From positions 1 through 6,095 of the forward strand of contig JAFQBZ010000027.1 of NCBI GenBank assembly GCA_017399515.1: a stretch of 6,095 bases of DNA, in the 5' to 3' direction. Position 1 is the stretch's first letter; each line of letters begins with the position of its first letter. The position numbers and the translations under genes were made by a program. The notes beneath the pieces are model-generated. The model searched no databases and had not been told where the DNA came from. It worked only from the letters and a program-made list of their open reading frames with translations. Below, piece after piece: positions 5,531-6,095 of this stretch. Source of the DNA: Clostridia bacterium. GTDB taxonomy: Bacteria; Bacillota; Clostridia; Christensenellales; UBA1242.

Positions 5531-6095
5531 TAGTAAAGTATTTTCCTATCTTTTTTGGATTAAGTTCTAGCATTCTTTGAATTTTATCTTTATTTGCCAT
5601 AACGGTGTTATAACCGATTTTTATCATTTCATCAAAACCTTCAAATTTAAGCGGCGAAAAACTTTCAAGTGATGGCTCAAAAATAAGGTCAGCACATTCC
5701 ATTGTTTTGTCAATTTTTGCCTGCATCATAATGCCTATTGTTGATGAAAGCACACTTATTGTTGAAAGCGACTGTGTGCCTGTGCCTCTAAGATGATTAA
5801 CATCAATCGCAAACACCACATTTGCACCCATTTTTTTCACAACATCAGCAGGAACATTGTTTCGAAGCCCACCATCAATTAAGTGCATATCTTCATAAAC
5901 CACCGGTGTAAATACCCCAGGAACCGCACAACTGCCTGAAACAACCTTTGCAACATTTCCATAATCAAAGTCAACTTCTTTGCCGGTTTTAAGGTCTGTG
6001 CAAACAACTGAAAGTGGAATTTTCATTTCAGAAAACACTGTTAAATCACCAAACGCTTTATTGAGTTGCTCTTCAAGACGCGCTGTTTTTGTTGG
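5514..6095 (-). CDS. Patatin-like phospholipase (RssA/NTE-type), C-terminal 193 codons; 5' end outside window
   Basis: Patatin-like proteins are lipid acyl hydrolases using a Ser-Asp dyad. This fragment shows the second half of the domain, counting from 6095: IPLSVVCTDLKTGKEV (26-41), SGSCAVPGVFTPV (53-65), and LIDGGLRNNVP (72-82), which carries the catalytic aspartate (D74) in the DGG motif. ANVVFAIDV follows. The oxyanion glycine loop and the GxSxG serine lie outside the window, so activity cannot be confirmed. The pattern is closest to bacterial RssA/YlbK-type proteins rather than plant patatin. There is no membrane segment in the visible part. The frame is open to the window edge; a GTG at 6038 and an ATG at 6026 are internal codons, since the family's conserved region continues upstream of them. 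It overlaps the MBL gene by 17 nt, which suggests one operon and possibly a shared role at the envelope (inference). Confidence 0.92.
   Translation of the reverse strand, partial: PTKTARLEEQLNKAFGDLTVFSEMKIPLSVVCTDLKTGKEVDFDYGNVAKVVSGSCAVPGVFTPVVYEDMHLIDGGLRNNVPADVVKKMGANVVFAIDVNHLRGTGTQSLSTISVLSSTIGIMMQAKIDKTMECADLIFEPSLESFSPLKFEGFDEMIKIGYNTVMANKDKIQRMLELNPKKIGKYFTNDKKD

Noticed and set aside
6036..6038. GTG at 6038 as the start of the patatin gene
   Set aside because: The frame is open to the window edge and the patatin domain needs upstream motifs (glycine loop and GxSxG), so the gene is simply cut by the window.
1..6095. Alternative genetic code (TGA as Trp), suggested by absence of TGA stops in an AT-rich genome
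   Set aside because: Tryptophans checked (for example in MDKWQW) use TGG, and the reading frames contain no internal TGA; nine stops are too few to read anything into.
1..6095. Defence system, prophage, insertion sequence or CRISPR array
   Set aside because: No transposase, integrase, nuclease-effector pair, terminal inverted repeats or spaced repeats are visible; the only hydrolases (patatin, MBL) do not have adjacent nucleotide cyclase or sensor genes in the window.

Overview
The window is AT-rich DNA with dense lysine, glutamate and asparagine coding, strong GGAGG-type ribosome binding sites and textbook sigma-A-like promoters. Together with a pyruvate:ferredoxin oxidoreductase gene, this suggests an anaerobic low-GC member of the Bacillota, probably an uncultured gut-type Clostridia relative. 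That placement is inference from composition and gene content; no taxonomic marker gene is present. Tryptophan is read from TGG and all nine stops are TAA or TAG, so the standard code fits.

Layout. On the + strand only the 3' end of nifJ is present (1-333), closed by a strong terminator (341-369). Everything else is on the - strand and is transcribed towards nifJ. Read in that direction (right to left), the order is: the 3' part of a patatin-like lipid acyl hydrolase gene (5514-6095, running off the window); an overlapping gene for a membrane-anchored ComEC/Rec2-type metallo-beta-lactamase-fold protein (4223-5530); a well-formed promoter (4190-4218); three tightly packed genes of unknown role (2986-4173, 2662-2976, 2118-2648), the last of which looks like a shikimate-kinase fold that has lost its P-loop; a second promoter (2026-2054); two small genes for charged helical proteins (1791-2000 and 1209-1772, the second with one membrane segment); a terminator (1172-1200); a third promoter with repeat elements (1122-1151); a bitopic membrane protein gene (430-1092); and a terminator (388-416) that meets the nifJ terminator.

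How the genes may work together. The patatin/MBL pair overlaps by 17 nt and should be co-transcribed. The 395-aa / 104-aa / 176-aa trio has gaps of 9 and 13 nt and its own promoter, so it behaves as one operon. No convincing terminator separates the trio from the 69-aa/187-aa pair, so all five genes may share transcripts, with an internal promoter boosting the last two. Four of the five are strongly charged and helix-prone. Only the 187-aa protein carries a membrane segment, so a membrane-tethered cytoplasmic assembly is possible but unproven. No CRISPR array, mobile element, tRNA, rRNA or recognised defence system is visible. No stretch longer than about 120 bases lacks a gene; the intergenic gaps hold the promoters and terminators listed here.
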